Below are positions 48,843 to 57,810 of a stretch of 64,000 nucleotides of DNA, in pieces. How positions within the stretch are numbered: the first letter of the stretch is position 1; every line of letters begins with the position of its first letter. This DNA comes from JANQJD01 sp965601685. GTDB taxonomy: Bacteria > Pseudomonadota > Alphaproteobacteria > Rhodospirillales > Rhodospirillaceae. The stretch is taken from positions 620,001-684,000 of the forward strand of contig CBFCWI010000001.1 in the NCBI GenBank assembly GCA_965601685.1, read 5' to 3'. Made by a program: the position numbers and the translations under genes. The notes beneath the pieces are model-generated. The model was not told where the DNA came from. It saw nothing but the letters and a program-made list of their open reading frames with translations, and ran no database searches.

Positions 48843-50719
48843 TCCAACAGCTTATGGTAGATTCCGACTTTTCATCGGACATAGTGACTGCCGCTCCGAA
48901 GGCGTACCGTGTCCTGGCTCGTAAGTATCGCCCAACCACTTTCGCAGAACTGGTCGGACAGGACGTGTTAGTGCGGATCCTTACCAACACTATCCGGTCT
49001 GGCCGTATTGCTCATGCCTATATGCTGAGCGGCGTGCGTGGAGTGGGTAAGACTACAACAGCCCGTATCTTTGCCCGTGCTCTCAACTGTGTTGGAGTGG
49101 ATGGCACGGGCGGTCCTACTACGCAACCATGTGGAAAATGCGAGCACTGTTATGCCATTTCTGCGGACAGACATGTTGATGTGCTAGAAATGGACGCTGC
49201 CAGTCGTAGTAGTGTGAATGATATCCGGGAAGTTATTGAAAGCCTGCGCTATCGTCCTGCCCGCGCCCGGTATAAGGTCTATATCATTGATGAAGTGCAC
49301 ATGCTCTCCAACCAAGCGTTTACTGCCCTGCTGAAAAGCCTGGAGGAGCCACCAGAGCGTGTGAAGTTTATTTTTGCGACCACAGAGATCCATAAGGTAC
49401 CTGTCACAATACTTTCACGGTGTCAGAGATTCGATCTGCGTCGAGTAGATATCAGAACACTCACACACCACTTCTCTCACGTTTCTGAGAGCGAAGGCGT
49501 GACAGTAGAACCAGAAGCGCTGCGGTTGATCGCTGACGCGGCTGGTGGTTCAGTGCGTGATGGGCTGTCATTGCTGGATCAGGCTATGGTCTCTGCTGTC
49601 GATTGCCCCTCCACCTCCAGTTCCCGAACTGTGGTGACTACTGCCGGTGTCCGTGAGATTCTAGGGCTTGCTAACGGCACTCTCATCTTCGATCTGCTAG
49701 ATGCACTACTGCGAGGTGAGGTGCGCATAGCGCTTGGCCTTCTGACGTCTCAGCACGAGTCTGGTGCTGACCTGTCCTTAATGATCCAAGAAATGCTGGG
49801 ATTGATTCACCGGATAACTCAATTAAAAATTGTATCTCATTCTTCATTACAGGATCCGGCTATGGTAGAGGAAGAGAGCCGTTGCAAGGCTATGGCGGAA
49901 AAGCTGTCCATGGCTGTGCTAACCAGGGCCTGGCAGATGTTACTCAAAGCCTTTGGAGAAGTGCGCACCGCTCCGTCGCCACTTCAGGCAGCAGAGATGG
50001 CCCTGATCCGAATCGCCTATGCTGCCAATCTGCCCACTCCAGACAAGGTGGTCTCTGCTCTGCAGAAGCACAATACCATGCTCTCTCCCTCTACGGAAGG
50101 AAACCGTCCCCTTGGTGGCAGCAGTGTACCGTCCACTCGCTCAACCTCCTCAGCAGAGGAGCTCTGCGTCACGTCACAACAGATGCGCATATCCTCTTCT
50201 GCTGCAGCCTCACCGCTCGCGGTAGCAGCAGACCCGTGTTCGTTTGCAGAGGTGATTGCCTTGTGCCAAGCTCAAGGCGAGATTCAACTCGCATTTGACT
50301 TGCAGCACCAGTTTCATCCAGTGCATTTTGCGCTTGGTTATATCGAATTGCGGCCTACGGACGATACGCAGCTTGCCCCTCGGCTAGCACGGCTTTTGAG
50401 CGGATGGACTGGCCGGCGTTGGGTCGTAAACACTTCCCATGAGCAAGATGAGGCGGATGAGGCCACTGTAGTTCAGCAAGGGCAGGATATCGAGGCGCAG
50501 CCGGTTGCTGAGGAAGTAGCGGCGCACCCGCTTGTCAAGGCAGTGTTGGAAACATTTCCTGGTGCCCGTATTAGTGCTGCTGTAGCGGCAGCGGAGCCTC
50601 GCCGCGGTCAATCTGCCCGCATTGTGAACACAACAGTACATGACGAAGCAGTTAACAACATTGTACTCTATGATGAAGAGCAAGATTCCATGATTGAAGA
50701 AAAAGGCGACCTGCTATGA
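48839..50719 (+). CDS. dnaX: DNA polymerase III subunit tau/gamma
   Basis: Clamp-loader ATPase of the replicase. KYRPTTFAELVGQD begins the AAA+ domain, with Walker A GVRGVGKTTTARIFA, zinc-binding cysteines around PCGKCEHC, the IIDEVHMLS Walker B, and the SRC motif in ILSRCQRFDLRR. The C-terminal third (from about residue 400) is a long variable region then a conserved tau-like end. The start is TTG at 48839 or ATG at 48854. Stop overlaps ybaB as ATGA. No A/G-rich slippery heptamer for a separate gamma form was seen. Confidence 0.96.
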   Translation: MIQQLMVDSDFSSDIVTAAPKAYRVLARKYRPTTFAELVGQDVLVRILTNTIRSGRIAHAYMLSGVRGVGKTTTARIFARALNCVGVDGTGGPTTQPCGKCEHCYAISADRHVDVLEMDAASRSSVNDIREVIESLRYRPARARYKVYIIDEVHMLSNQAFTALLKSLEEPPERVKFIFATTEIHKVPVTILSRCQRFDLRRVDIRTLTHHFSHVSESEGVTVEPEALRLIADAAGGSVRDGLSLLDQAMVSAVDCPSTSSSRTVVTTAGVREILGLANGTLIFDLLDALLRGEVRIALGLLTSQHESGADLSLMIQEMLGLIHRITQLKIVSHSSLQDPAMVEEESRCKAMAEKLSMAVLTRAWQMLLKAFGEVRTAPSPLQAAEMALIRIAYAANLPTPDKVVSALQKHNTMLSPSTEGNRPLGGSSVPSTRSTSSAEELCVTSQQMRISSSAAASPLAVAADPCSFAEVIALCQAQGEIQLAFDLQHQFHPVHFALGYIELRPTDDTQLAPRLARLLSGWTGRRWVVNTSHEQDEADEATVVQQGQDIEAQPVAEEVAAHPLVKAVLETFPGARISAAVAAAEPRRGQSARIVNTTVHDEAVNNIVLYDEEQDSMIEEKGDLL

Positions 50720-51039
50720 AAAATCTCGGCCAGCTTATGAAACAGGCACAGCAGATGCAGGCTAAGATGGCTGAGCTACAGGAACGCCTTGCTCAGACGG
50801 AAATCAATGGCCTTGCAGGGGGTGGCATGGTTCAGGTTGTTCTGGATGGCAAGGGTGATATGCGCAAGGTTACCATTGATAAAAATCTGCTTGATCCCAA
50901 TGAAATAGAAGTGCTGGAGGATCTGATCGTGGCTGCCTGCGCGGATGCTAAAGGTAAAGTGGAGGCTTACATGCAAGAGGAAATGGCAAAAGTAACTGGC
51001 GGGTTGCATCTTCCACAAAACCTCAAGCTGCCTTTCTGA
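50716..51039 (+). CDS. ybaB: Nucleoid-associated protein YbaB/EbfC family
   Basis: Small DNA-binding dimer, 107 residues. It starts MKNLGQLMKQAQQMQAKMAE and has GGGMVQVVLDGKGDMRKVTID, all family blocks. Coupled to dnaX by a four-base overlap. In most bacteria recR follows, and here a broken recR does. Confidence 0.95.
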   Translation: MKNLGQLMKQAQQMQAKMAELQERLAQTEINGLAGGGMVQVVLDGKGDMRKVTIDKNLLDPNEIEVLEDLIVAACADAKGKVEAYMQEEMAKVTGGLHLPQNLKLPF

Positions 51040-51049
51040 AGCCTCAATC

Positions 51050-51642
51050 GTGGGGACTGCTATCAAGCCTGCTATCAAGCACCTGATACAGATATTAGCG
51101 CGCTTACCAGGTCTGGGACCACGGTCCGCCCGACGGGCAGCCTTGGCGCTTTTCAAGGAGCGGACAACACTTATGGAGCCGCTGTTGCAGACTCTTGCCG
51201 AGGCAGCTGCAAGGGTGCGCTAGTGTGTGGTAATTTCGACACAGAGGAGCCTTCTTCGCGATTCGTCAGTGCTGTGCGTTGAGGTCTCTGACTTGTGGAC
51301 TCTAGAACGCTCAGGGGTGTTCCATGGGCGTTATCATGTTCTAGGAGGTGTTTTGTCAGCTATGGATGGCATAGGAATAGAGGAGTTACAACTAGAAACA
51401 TTCCTAGAACGAGTAAAACTTCTAACGTCACGGAGGTTATCTTAGCCCTAGGGGCCACAGTCAACGGTCAGATTACTGCCGCACACTTGCAAGCCAATGA
51501 TGTGATTGTGTCAGCCCTGGCTCACGGTATGCCGGTGGGAGGTGAGTTGGAGTACCTTGATGATGGTACGATCCTCTCTGCCTTACGAGGCCGCCGACCT
51601 TTGCGCGGAGACACCATTCTGACTGATCTGACGGAAAGCTGA
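51050..51642 (+). pseudogene. recR: Broken recR (recombination mediator)
   Basis: RecR works with RecO/RecF in loading RecA at gaps. A GTG start at 51050 opens a frame with the helix-hairpin-helix part ILARLPGLGPRSARRAAL, ending at TAG 51221. The same frame resumes with DSSVLCVEVSDLWTLERSG, FHGRYHVLGGVLSAMDGIG, then shifts near 51420 into a different frame with EVILALGATVNGQITAAHL and MPVGGELEYLDDGTILSALR. The zinc-finger region is reduced and out of frame (VCGNFDTEEP survives in a third frame), and part of the Toprim domain is deleted. No functional RecR can be made without several corrections. It follows ybaB by 10 bases. Confidence 0.93.
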
Positions 51643-51694
51643 GAGGTACGGCTCTGTATTGAGTGAGTTTTCCTCTTTAAGAACGAGCATGAAG

Positions 51695-53368
51695 TTATGT
51701 TACCCAATCACGTGTGTCTTCCTCCTTGCGGTCGTCGTGAAGCACGGCGCTAGCCAAACGCAGACCCACTTCCATTGTTTCCGGTACAACATCCGTAATA
51801 CCGGCCTTACGTAGTGCTGTTGCCGAGGCTTCATCACTTACTCTGGCAAAAATAGGCAACGTGGCACGGGAGGACCGTACAGCATCTACAACACGTAAGG
51901 TAGCTGCTGAATCTCCAGTTGCAACCACTACAGCACGGCTCTGCTCGACACCCGCTGCTTTCAGCACAGAGACTAGGGAGGCGTCGCCATAAAAGACTGG
52001 CTCACCTAGAGCCAGACCTTCGCTGATGCGGCGTGGACTCATTTCTAGGACTAGATAGGACGTCCCATAAGTCTTCAACATACGGGCAACGATACGTCCT
52101 ACCTCGCCGAACCCGATAATGAGCACATGTGAACGATTCTCGTGCTCCCCCTGTTCTGTACGGTTGCCTAGGCGGGCATAGCGTGCCGTCTCGCGGCTTT
52201 CCAGAAAGGTAACCCAGCCGGAACCCAGCGTAATGTAAAGAGGTGTGGCCGCCATGCTAGCGGCGACTACGAGGATCACCAAATGGCCCAGCTCAGCTGG
52301 AATGACTCCTGCCAAAATGGCCGCACCGAGCAGAACAAAGGCAAATTCACCAGCCTGGCTGAGCACACCTCCAAGTCGCATTGAGCGCCAAATACTAAAT
52401 CGGAAAAGGCGACTGAGACCCATGATCAGAGCAGACTTGCCAACTAACAGGGCGACAGTCAAAAGAGCCACCAAAAGGAGACTCTCAACAGTAAGAGATA
52501 AATCAAAGCGCATACCAACTGTAGTAAAAAATAGGCTTAGTAGAATGCCCCTGAAGGGTTCAATGTCTGCCTGAACTTGATGGCGATATTCAGTTTCAGC
52601 AATTAGCATACCAGCGAGAAAAGCTCCAAAGACCATGGATAAACCCACCTGCTCTGTTACCCAGCTTGTCCCTAGGGCAACCAACAAGGTGCTAGCAGCG
52701 AACACTTCCGATGAACGCGCTTCGCAGACCAGCCGTAGCAACGGTCGCAGTAACAGCCTGCCGATGATGTAGATGACGACAATCGCTCCTGCTGCCTTGA
52801 GAACTGCCATACCGAGCATCGGCCATACAGCGGCTGTGAGGATACCACCATCATTTTCTAAAACTTCTAGTAATACAAGAAATGGGCCAACGGCTAAATC
52901 CTGTAGTAACAGGACAGCCAAAGCAACTTGGCCATAGCGGGTTCTGAGTTGACTCCGCTCGTTTAGGACCTGTAGAACGATGGCAGTAGAGGACATGGCT
53001 AGGGCGCCCCCTATCATCACCGCTGCAGCTAGCGGATAGCCAGCAAGGACAACAATAGAACTAACGGCTAGTGCTGTGACTACAATCTGTGACACACCGA
53101 GCCCTACTACCGGCAGCCCGATTCGCTTCAACCGGTCAAGGGGCATTTCTAAACCGATGGTAAACAGTAAAAAAACAACTCCTAATTCTGCTAAAACATG
53201 GATTGATTCTATTTCAGAGATCAGGCTGAAACCATGAGGTCCTACTACACCACCCGCTATGAGATATCCTAGTACAGGACCTAGTCGTAATCGTTGTGAT
53301 AATGGTACAGCAACTACTGTTGCAAGAAGGAAGATAAGGATATCTACGAAATGGTGACTCTCGACCAT
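51695..53368 (-). CDS. CPA2-family cation:proton antiporter with RCK/TrkA-N domain (KefB-like)
   Basis: Monovalent cation/proton antiporter with about twelve membrane helices in residues 1-380 (GPVLGYLIAGGVVGPHG, AMSSTAIVLQVL, the QDLAVGPFL block) and a C-terminal nucleotide-binding RCK domain that starts LIIGFGEVGRIVARML. It resembles glutathione-gated potassium efflux KefB and the alphaproteobacterial relatives. The frame is open to 53428; ATG 53368 with GAGG upstream matches the family start MxxHHFxDILIFL. Substrate (K+ or Na+) cannot be fixed from the sequence, but Na+ would fit the nearby decarboxylase. Confidence 0.9.
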   Translation of the reverse strand: MVESHHFVDILIFLLATVVAVPLSQRLRLGPVLGYLIAGGVVGPHGFSLISEIESIHVLAELGVVFLLFTIGLEMPLDRLKRIGLPVVGLGVSQIVVTALAVSSIVVLAGYPLAAAVMIGGALAMSSTAIVLQVLNERSQLRTRYGQVALAVLLLQDLAVGPFLVLLEVLENDGGILTAAVWPMLGMAVLKAAGAIVVIYIIGRLLLRPLLRLVCEARSSEVFAASTLLVALGTSWVTEQVGLSMVFGAFLAGMLIAETEYRHQVQADIEPFRGILLSLFFTTVGMRFDLSLTVESLLLVALLTVALLVGKSALIMGLSRLFRFSIWRSMRLGGVLSQAGEFAFVLLGAAILAGVIPAELGHLVILVVAASMAATPLYITLGSGWVTFLESRETARYARLGNRTEQGEHENRSHVLIIGFGEVGRIVARMLKTYGTSYLVLEMSPRRISEGLALGEPVFYGDASLVSVLKAAGVEQSRAVVVATGDSAATLRVVDAVRSSRATLPIFARVSDEASATALRKAGITDVVPETMEVGLRLASAVLHDDRKEEDTRDWVT

Positions 53369-53747
53369 ACGGGCCTCATGGAGCCTGCCTGCGAACATTT
53401 CTCTTTCCGTAAAAACGATACCCCCCAAAGAGATTGTACGGGCACCGCCCTCACTTTACGCCGGAACACTCTAGACAGGAATAATGCCGTTACACGTGTG
53501 GGCTTTACAGGGTCTCCTGAGAACTCCTAGGGAGACAGCCTGCGCGGGGCCGGATAACGATCTCTCGCGAATCGTTCACGAAGGATGGAAAGATGGAAAC
53601 TGGAGCTGGAAACTTGAACGTCAGCCGTTTGGTTATGCTGATTCGAAGAGTACGCGGAACAGCGGCTATACGCAGGATAACGAAAGAGGGTTGGGGCCAG
53701 AAGAATGGGGAGATTGATATATGCCGCGGGATTCTGCGAAAACCGCA
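53369..53747. other. Short gene-free stretch between antiporter and guaA
   Basis: About 380 bases between the 5' end of the antiporter gene and the 3' end of guaA. No recognisable gene or RNA. It should hold the antiporter promoter. Confidence 0.45.
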
Positions 53748-55301
53748 TCATTCCCATTCAATCGTTCCAGGCGGTTTTGAGGTGATGTCATAGGTAACCC
53801 GGTTGATACCCTTGACTTCGTTAATAATACGGTTAGCGACACGGCTCAAAAAGGCATGGTTGAAGGGATAGAAATCTGCAGTCATCCCATCTGTCGAGGT
53901 GACCGCGCGAAGGGCTATGGCATGATCATAGGAACGCGCATCACCCATAACCCCAACCGTGCGCACTGGCAAGAGCACAGCAAACGCCTGCCAGATCGTC
54001 TCGTACAGGCTCTCGGCTTGGATTTCCTCGATATAGATAGCATCTGCTCTGCGCAAGAGATCAAGCTTGTCACGGGTGACTGCCTGACCAGGGAGACGGA
54101 TGGCAAGCCCAGGTCCAGGAAACGGGTGACGTATTATCATGTCGTCTGGTAGACCTAAAATACGCCCAAGCTGTCGCACTTCGTCTTTGAAGAGGGCCCG
54201 TAAGGGTTCAAGCAATCGCAAATGCATATGCGCGGGTAAGCCGCCTACATTGTGGTGACTCTTGATAGTTGCCGATGGTCCACCATGGAAGCTGACTGAT
54301 TCGATAACGTCCGGATACAACGTGCCTTGCGCGAGAAAATGAGCGCCGGTTCTCTGTCGGGCCTCCGCCTCAAACACGTCTATGAATGTTTCCCCTATGA
54401 TATGGCGCTTCTGCTCAGGGTCAAGCACACCTTTGAGTTTACCTAAGAATAAATCAGTAGCATCGCGGTGAATTAACTGTATGCTGAGGCTCTCACGGAA
54501 TAGAGAGAGAACCTGCTCAGCCTCACCTAAGCGCATCATACCGTGATCAACAAATACGCATGAAAGTTGATCTCCAACTGCTTCTTGCACGAGGGATGCC
54601 GTCACAGCAGAGTCTACCCCCCCTGATAAGGCGCATAAAACTTCCTCTTCTCCTACCTGTGCGCGTATCTTTTCTATGGCCTGGGTGCGGAATGCTGCCA
54701 TGCTCCAATCGCCTCGGCAACCACAGAGATTATATACAAAGTTACGTAACAGCGCTGCCCCGTGTGGGGTATGTACCACCTCTGGATGAAACTGGACGCC
54801 ATAGAAGCGACGGGCATCATCGGCGATAGCGGCAAAGGGCGCGCCTTCCGTGACAGCAACTGTGCGGAATCCCGGGGGTAATGCAACGACCCGATCCCCA
54901 TGGCTCATCCATACTTGTTCACGGTGTCCGGGGAGCCAAACGTCAGTGAATAGCGCACACGAATCTATCACTTCTACAAAAGCGCGGCCGAACTCGCGGC
55001 CGTGAGTTTTTTCTACCGTTCCCTGTAGTTGAACGACCATAGTCTGCTGACCATAACAGATCCCAAGTACTGGTATGCCCAGGGTAAAGAGGCTGTCATG
55101 GACACGCGGACTCCTAGCCTCTCTCACTGAGGCTGGTCCTCCTGATAACACCGTCCCTCTAGCCCTGAAGGTGTGTAGAAACGCAGATGTGACCTTGTAG
55201 AATGGATGGATTTCGCAGTAGACACCACTTTCACGGATGCGACGAGCGATCAGTTGGGTGAGCTGAGAGCCAAAGTCAACGATGAGGATACAATCAGTCA
55301 T
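53748..55301 (-). CDS. guaA: GMP synthase (glutamine-hydrolysing)
   Basis: Converts XMP to GMP. The N-terminal class I amidotransferase starts ILIVDFGSQLTQLIARRIRE with nucleophile Cys in GICYGQQ and the catalytic His in GVQFHPEV. The ATP-PPase domain has the P-loop LSGGVDSAV. The C-terminal dimerisation domain ends KPPGTIEWE. 517 residues, complete. Confidence 0.98.
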   Translation of the reverse strand: MTDCILIVDFGSQLTQLIARRIRESGVYCEIHPFYKVTSAFLHTFRARGTVLSGGPASVREARSPRVHDSLFTLGIPVLGICYGQQTMVVQLQGTVEKTHGREFGRAFVEVIDSCALFTDVWLPGHREQVWMSHGDRVVALPPGFRTVAVTEGAPFAAIADDARRFYGVQFHPEVVHTPHGAALLRNFVYNLCGCRGDWSMAAFRTQAIEKIRAQVGEEEVLCALSGGVDSAVTASLVQEAVGDQLSCVFVDHGMMRLGEAEQVLSLFRESLSIQLIHRDATDLFLGKLKGVLDPEQKRHIIGETFIDVFEAEARQRTGAHFLAQGTLYPDVIESVSFHGGPSATIKSHHNVGGLPAHMHLRLLEPLRALFKDEVRQLGRILGLPDDMIIRHPFPGPGLAIRLPGQAVTRDKLDLLRRADAIYIEEIQAESLYETIWQAFAVLLPVRTVGVMGDARSYDHAIALRAVTSTDGMTADFYPFNHAFLSRVANRIINEVKGINRVTYDITSKPPGTIEWE

Positions 55302-55346
55302 AACCTGAATCCCGCAGGACAGGGATCAAGAGCAAGGAGCCTTACA

Positions 55347-55544
55347 TCACTCGCGATTACAATACGTACCAGTACCTTTAGTAATAATCCATAGACCAAT
55401 GAATGCAATGATTGTACCTATCATTAATAATGGCAGCCTGTACGCTGCAACGCACGGACCATGAGGCAGACGGACTACGCCGATGCCCATGAGAACAACG
55501 ACGCAACCCGCGACCCAGTACAGGAGTTTTTTACCACTTGCCAC
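55347..55544 (-). CDS. Possible small membrane protein
   Basis: A 65-residue frame starting with GTG in the gap between the decarboxylase beta subunit and guaA, on their strand. It predicts two helices, LLYWVAGCVVVLMGIGVV and LPLLMIGTIIAFIGLWII, separated by a short polar loop, with a Lys/Arg-containing N-terminus. GGGTAGGGTA lies just upstream. I do not recognise a family. Position and composition favour a real small protein, perhaps linked to the pump, but it may be chance. Confidence 0.42.
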   Translation of the reverse strand: MASGKKLLYWVAGCVVVLMGIGVVRLPHGPCVAAYRLPLLMIGTIIAFIGLWIITKGTGTYCNRE

Positions 55545-55585
55545 TACCCTACCCTGCGACCGGTGATGTGTGTCACACTGGCCAC

Positions 55586-56848
55586 TCAGTGTAACAGAGT
55601 CACGAAGGCAGCCGCAAAAATGGCCGAGGTAATGACACCGGAAATGTTCACGCCCAGCGCATGAGGCATAACGAGCACATCAGCTCGCGCTTCTGAGACC
55701 ACTTTCTGTGCTACCTTCGAGGTCGTCGGCACGCAGCTCACTGCGGCGATGCCAATAACAGGGTTATACTTGCCGTGGGTTGCAAAATACAGAACGTACC
55801 CACCAATTAGCCCGCCGATAGCTGAAATAGTCAAGGCAAATATGCCAAGCAGCAACAACTTCAGCACAGTCGGATCCAGCAGAGTGTTCGCTTCGCATAA
55901 CACACCTAGCACTAAGCCTAGGAAAAAAGTAGCTCCATAAAGAAATGTACTACCAAAAAGATCAGAAAAATGTGTAATGCCACTTTCACGAACTGCAACA
56001 CCAACAAATAAAGCTAGAAATAGTGGAGCCGCCACTGGGAACAACAGGCACAAGGTCACGCACGTGACGACCGCAAACAACAATTTCTCTCCCGCTGAGA
56101 TGGTGCGGGTCTTTTCGAATGGCATCTGGCAAGCGCGTAGCCTGTGTGGGACTAAAGCCTTGATGAGGAATGGATACCCACCATAGGTTAGCCCCAAATA
56201 GAGATACCCAACCACAGTGATCGGTACGAAGAGATGCTTAGCCAGCACCAACGAGGCAAAGAGTACCATGGGACCGTCAGCGCCGCCAATCATAGCTACG
56301 GCCGCCGCCTCACGTTCTGTCAACCCTAGCCACACTGCAACAGGGAAAGTGACAGCTGTGCCCAACTCTCCACAGATAGCGACGAACATACTCTGAAAAG
56401 GACGGGCCATGACAAAGCCTACATCCAGAAGCACACCGATTCCCATGAATACCAGAACGGCTATGAGACCATTGCTGAATGTCAGCGTATAAACAGGTTG
56501 GAGAAAATCAATCTGCAAGGCATTCAACACGTCGATGGTATTTTCTGTGGCTATGCGGTGCACTGTGTCCGGTACAGCTCCTCCCGGCACTTGTTTGCCG
56601 CCGGCCAAGGGATCTATAAACAGGGTGCCCATTTTGCCGCCTTCGAAAAACAGCACCCCTGCGTTAACCGCTGCCATGCCTAAACCCATGGGAATCATGA
56701 GCAACGGCTCGAGAATCTCCTTCCGACCCAGGTAAATCAGCAGCATGCCCAGGAAAATCAGGAAGATTCTACTGAACATAATTGACGGCTCAGATGCCGC
56801 AAGCGTTGCTATTCCCTGGAAGAGATCAAGAAAATTGATCGATTCCAT
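55586..56848 (-). CDS. mmdB: Na+-translocating decarboxylase beta subunit
   Basis: Integral membrane subunit that decarboxylates carboxybiotin and pumps sodium outward (OadB/MmdB/GcdB family). 420 residues, many helices, with the conserved GGADGPM (Asp191 in the sodium path), the NPVIGIAAVSCVPTTSKVAQK block and MPHALGVNISGVI near the end. It is downstream of the biotin carrier, gamma and carboxyltransferase genes on one strand, so the complete complex is encoded. The alpha subunit identity decides between methylmalonyl-CoA and glutaconyl-CoA type. Confidence 0.93.
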   Translation of the reverse strand: MESINFLDLFQGIATLAASEPSIMFSRIFLIFLGMLLIYLGRKEILEPLLMIPMGLGMAAVNAGVLFFEGGKMGTLFIDPLAGGKQVPGGAVPDTVHRIATENTIDVLNALQIDFLQPVYTLTFSNGLIAVLVFMGIGVLLDVGFVMARPFQSMFVAICGELGTAVTFPVAVWLGLTEREAAAVAMIGGADGPMVLFASLVLAKHLFVPITVVGYLYLGLTYGGYPFLIKALVPHRLRACQMPFEKTRTISAGEKLLFAVVTCVTLCLLFPVAAPLFLALFVGVAVRESGITHFSDLFGSTFLYGATFFLGLVLGVLCEANTLLDPTVLKLLLLGIFALTISAIGGLIGGYVLYFATHGKYNPVIGIAAVSCVPTTSKVAQKVVSEARADVLVMPHALGVNISGVITSAIFAAAFVTLLH

Positions 56849-56863
56849 GCGCCTCTCCGGACA

Positions 56864-57259
56864 TCAGCCGATAGTGACTAAAGCTTGGCCGGTGTCAACT
56901 GCATCCCCCGGCTTGACATGAATAGCCCCGACCTTGCCGGTTCTGTTTGAGAAGATATTAGTCTTCATCTTCATAGCCTCGAGCACAACGAGAAGATCGC
57001 CCTCGTTCACATGCTGACCAACGGAAATCTTTACTTCCTTCACGACACCGCCAACGGGACTCTGAACATCACCGGCGCCAGCGGTTACAGGCTTAGAATC
57101 AGTACTCTGTACCGGCGCTACAGGCGGAGGAGCGGCAGGCGGAGGATGAGTTGCAGTCACTGCAGTGGACGGGGAAGAAGTAGCGCTCCCCTCTACCATT
57201 TCTTCGACGGTGACGGTATAAGGCTTGCCATCAACGGTAATCCTAAACTTCTTCCACAT
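56864..57259 (-). CDS. mmdC: Biotin carrier subunit of the decarboxylase
   Basis: Biotinyl protein of the pump. Residues 1-20 form a short N-terminal beta region (WKKFRITVDGKPYTVTVEE). A proline/alanine-rich hinge (about 27-62) follows, and the biotinyl domain carries EAMKM with the biotin lysine K97. Length 131 fits MmdC/GcdC. It lies 15 bases before the beta gene and 39 bases after gamma. Confidence 0.95.
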   Translation of the reverse strand: MWKKFRITVDGKPYTVTVEEMVEGSATSSPSTAVTATHPPPAAPPPVAPVQSTDSKPVTAGAGDVQSPVGGVVKEVKISVGQHVNEGDLLVVLEAMKMKTNIFSNRTGKVGAIHVKPGDAVDTGQALVTIG

Positions 57260-57298
57260 AGGTTAATCCCTTATACTTACTCTCTGTAAACTCCGGAT

Positions 57299-57646
57299 TT
57301 ACATCGCCTTATACGGAGGGCGGCTGGTCAAGACATGTGGTTTCTGGTGCACAAAACGGCCGCTTGCTACCCACAAGACCCCTCTTCCTGTCCCATCAAT
57401 CCGTACGATGCGAACCGCGTCGCCCATAGCTGCATAGACAGCGGCGGCGATGACAGCAATGTCCGTCTCGCTGGCAGCTGATGTCACGGCAGCCGGTACT
57501 GATGCAGGGACTTGCACCTGGGCTGCTGCCTTTGGCTGCTGCATCCCAGAAAGTACCGTCGTCATGAACTTGATCAGCACAGCTACAAGTATCGACACGA
57601 CAGCTGTCAATCCGTAGGCGAAAAATGTTATTGCAATACTCGACAT
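57299..57646 (-). CDS. mmdD: Small membrane subunit (gamma/delta, OadG-like)
   Basis: Anchor subunit of the decarboxylase complex. One N-terminal helix (ITFFAYGLTAVVSILVAVLI) is followed by a proline/alanine-rich segment and a C-terminal part around VIAAAVYAAMG. The frame is open to 57772, but ATG 57646 with GGAG/AAGG upstream gives about 115 residues, a normal OadG/MmdD size. Sequence conservation in this family is low; context gives the assignment. Confidence 0.85.
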   Translation of the reverse strand: MSSIAITFFAYGLTAVVSILVAVLIKFMTTVLSGMQQPKAAAQVQVPASVPAAVTSAASETDIAVIAAAVYAAMGDAVRIVRIDGTGRGVLWVASGRFVHQKPHVLTSRPPYKAM

Positions 57647-57810
57647 ATTCGCAGCCTTCTCCTGTACCCTCAGAGGGCCTGGGTCACACTGGCACACCGT
57701 AGCCAGAACACTCGCGCAGCAACCATTACAAAAAAACACCTTCCAGATTTTGCTCCCCACCCATGTGGACATCCCCTCGCGCGGCGGATAACAGGTCGAC
57801 GACTGTAACT

